Positions 22,375 to 22,813 of a stretch of DNA of 22,813 bases are shown here, piece by piece (positions within the stretch are counted from its first letter, which is position 1; each line of letters opens with the position of its first letter). The position numbers and the translations under genes were made by a program. The notes beneath the pieces were generated by a model. That model did no database searches, had not been told where the DNA came from, and was given only the letters and a program-made list of their open reading frames with translations. The stretch is from the NCBI GenBank assembly GCA_052085365.1, contig JBQDFP010000024.1, positions 1 to 22,813 on the forward strand, in the 5' to 3' direction. The stretch comes from Canibacter sp052085365. GTDB taxonomy: Bacteria > Actinomycetota > Actinomycetes > Actinomycetales > Microbacteriaceae.

Positions 22375-22813
22375 CGTTTTCGACCCGTATATCGACCCCG
22401 AGTCAAGGATTTTGAGAAACCTTGTCGGGGCTATCAACATCGCCGACTTACAAGCAGCAGAATCTGATCTGACAACGGCGCGAACGATCCAAGTTCAGAA
22501 CAATTTCTCCGTCAATGCAAGTCGGGATTTGCGGGAGATCACGTCTCTGCATCGTCACCTTTTTCAAGATATTTTCGAATGGGCCGGGGAGCTCAGAACT
22601 ATTGATATGCGTCGCGGAGACGGGCAACATTTTGCTCCCTGGCAGAGTCTTGAACTGTTCACTGATAATTTCAGTATTGAGCTCGCTTCGAAGAACTACT
22701 TGCAGGGACTCGAACGTGAAAAATTCATCTATTTATTGGCGTATTTCTACGACTTACTAAATGCTGGTGGAAGTATCTTATTCCAGAAGGAACTATTCGC
22801 CTCTCTCCCTCTC
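22367..22813 (+). CDS. Fic-domain toxin (VbhT/FicT-like), 5' part, runs off the window
   Basis: An open frame of 149 codons reaching the window edge. The likely start is a TTG at 22367 (or 22361), overlapping the antitoxin stop by 8 bases, giving HSVFDPYIDPESRILRNLVG. It then has the class layout: LREITSLHRHLFQDIFEWAGELRTIDM, HFAPWQSLELF and EKFIYLLAYFYDLLNA. Fic proteins AMPylate target proteins with ATP. The catalytic HPFxEGNGRxxR motif should follow directly after DLLNA (22745-22765), but the in-frame sequence reads GGSILFQKELFASLPL instead. In another frame, PEGTIRL (22783-22803) faintly resembles the motif end. Frameshift, element insertion and poor contig-end sequence are all possible, so functionality is uncertain. 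Confidence 0.75.
   Translation, partial: MHSVFDPYIDPESRILRNLVGAINIADLQAAESDLTTARTIQVQNNFSVNASRDLREITSLHRHLFQDIFEWAGELRTIDMRRGDGQHFAPWQSLELFTDNFSIELASKNYLQGLEREKFIYLLAYFYDLLNAGGSILFQKELFASLPL

Noticed and set aside
22515..22760. Plus-strand frame of 81 codons inside the Fic gene
   Set aside because: Different frame from the Fic-like protein, Cys/Ser-rich, no similarity to anything I recognise.

Overview
This window looks like part of a cell-surface glycopolymer locus from an actinobacterium of moderate GC content (by eye, low-to-mid 50s percent). The lineage is suggested by the DUF6541 / DUF2304 / family-2 glycosyltransferase trio, LGFP and CWB2 (cell-wall-binding repeat 2) surface proteins, many GTG starts and an apparently leaderless gene. 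A member of Micrococcales such as Microbacteriaceae is a reasonable guess; I cannot name the genus. A run of exactly 100 N (1082-1181) shows that this is a draft scaffold.

Layout. A divergent control region (about 5647-5796) splits the locus. The left arm is read on the minus strand: glycosyltransferase family 2, DUF2304 membrane protein, a 699-residue DUF6541 membrane protein, a Gfo/Idh/MocA dehydrogenase, a left-handed beta-helix acyltransferase broken by the gap, and an ABC-2 polysaccharide-export permease. The right arm is read on the plus strand: a secreted LGFP-repeat protein with a lysozyme-like N-terminal domain, a secreted protein with CWB2 repeats and a degenerate CAP domain, a DegT-family aminotransferase, a tightly coupled run of glycosyltransferases plus an ABC exporter (10822-18665), a secreted HNH-type nuclease with CWB2 repeats, and a nucleotide-sugar dehydrogenase. 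The last 700 bases hold a VbhA-type antitoxin and the start of its Fic toxin gene, whose sequence departs from the family just before the catalytic motif.

How the genes may work together. The dehydrogenase (20807-22102), oxidoreductase (1387-2376), aminotransferase (9689-10798) and acyltransferase (935-1384) match class for class the four enzymes (WbpA, WbpB, WbpE, WbpD) that turn UDP-GlcNAc into UDP-2,3-diacetamido-2,3-dideoxy-glucuronic acid. I infer that the locus makes a polymer containing this acidic diamino sugar. Four proteins carrying five glycosyltransferase-type domains, plus the family-2 enzyme, could assemble it, and two different ABC systems could move it. Three exported surface proteins with wall-binding repeats are interleaved with these genes. 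In Clostridioides difficile, CWB2 proteins hold to an anionic wall polymer made by a neighbouring locus, so the most interesting hypothesis here is a paired 'polymer plus its own docking proteins' system in an actinobacterium, one docked protein being a nuclease.

No tRNA, rRNA, CRISPR array, transposase or prophage gene was seen. Every stretch over 300 bases without a gene is accounted for: there is none apart from the gap-interrupted acyltransferase.
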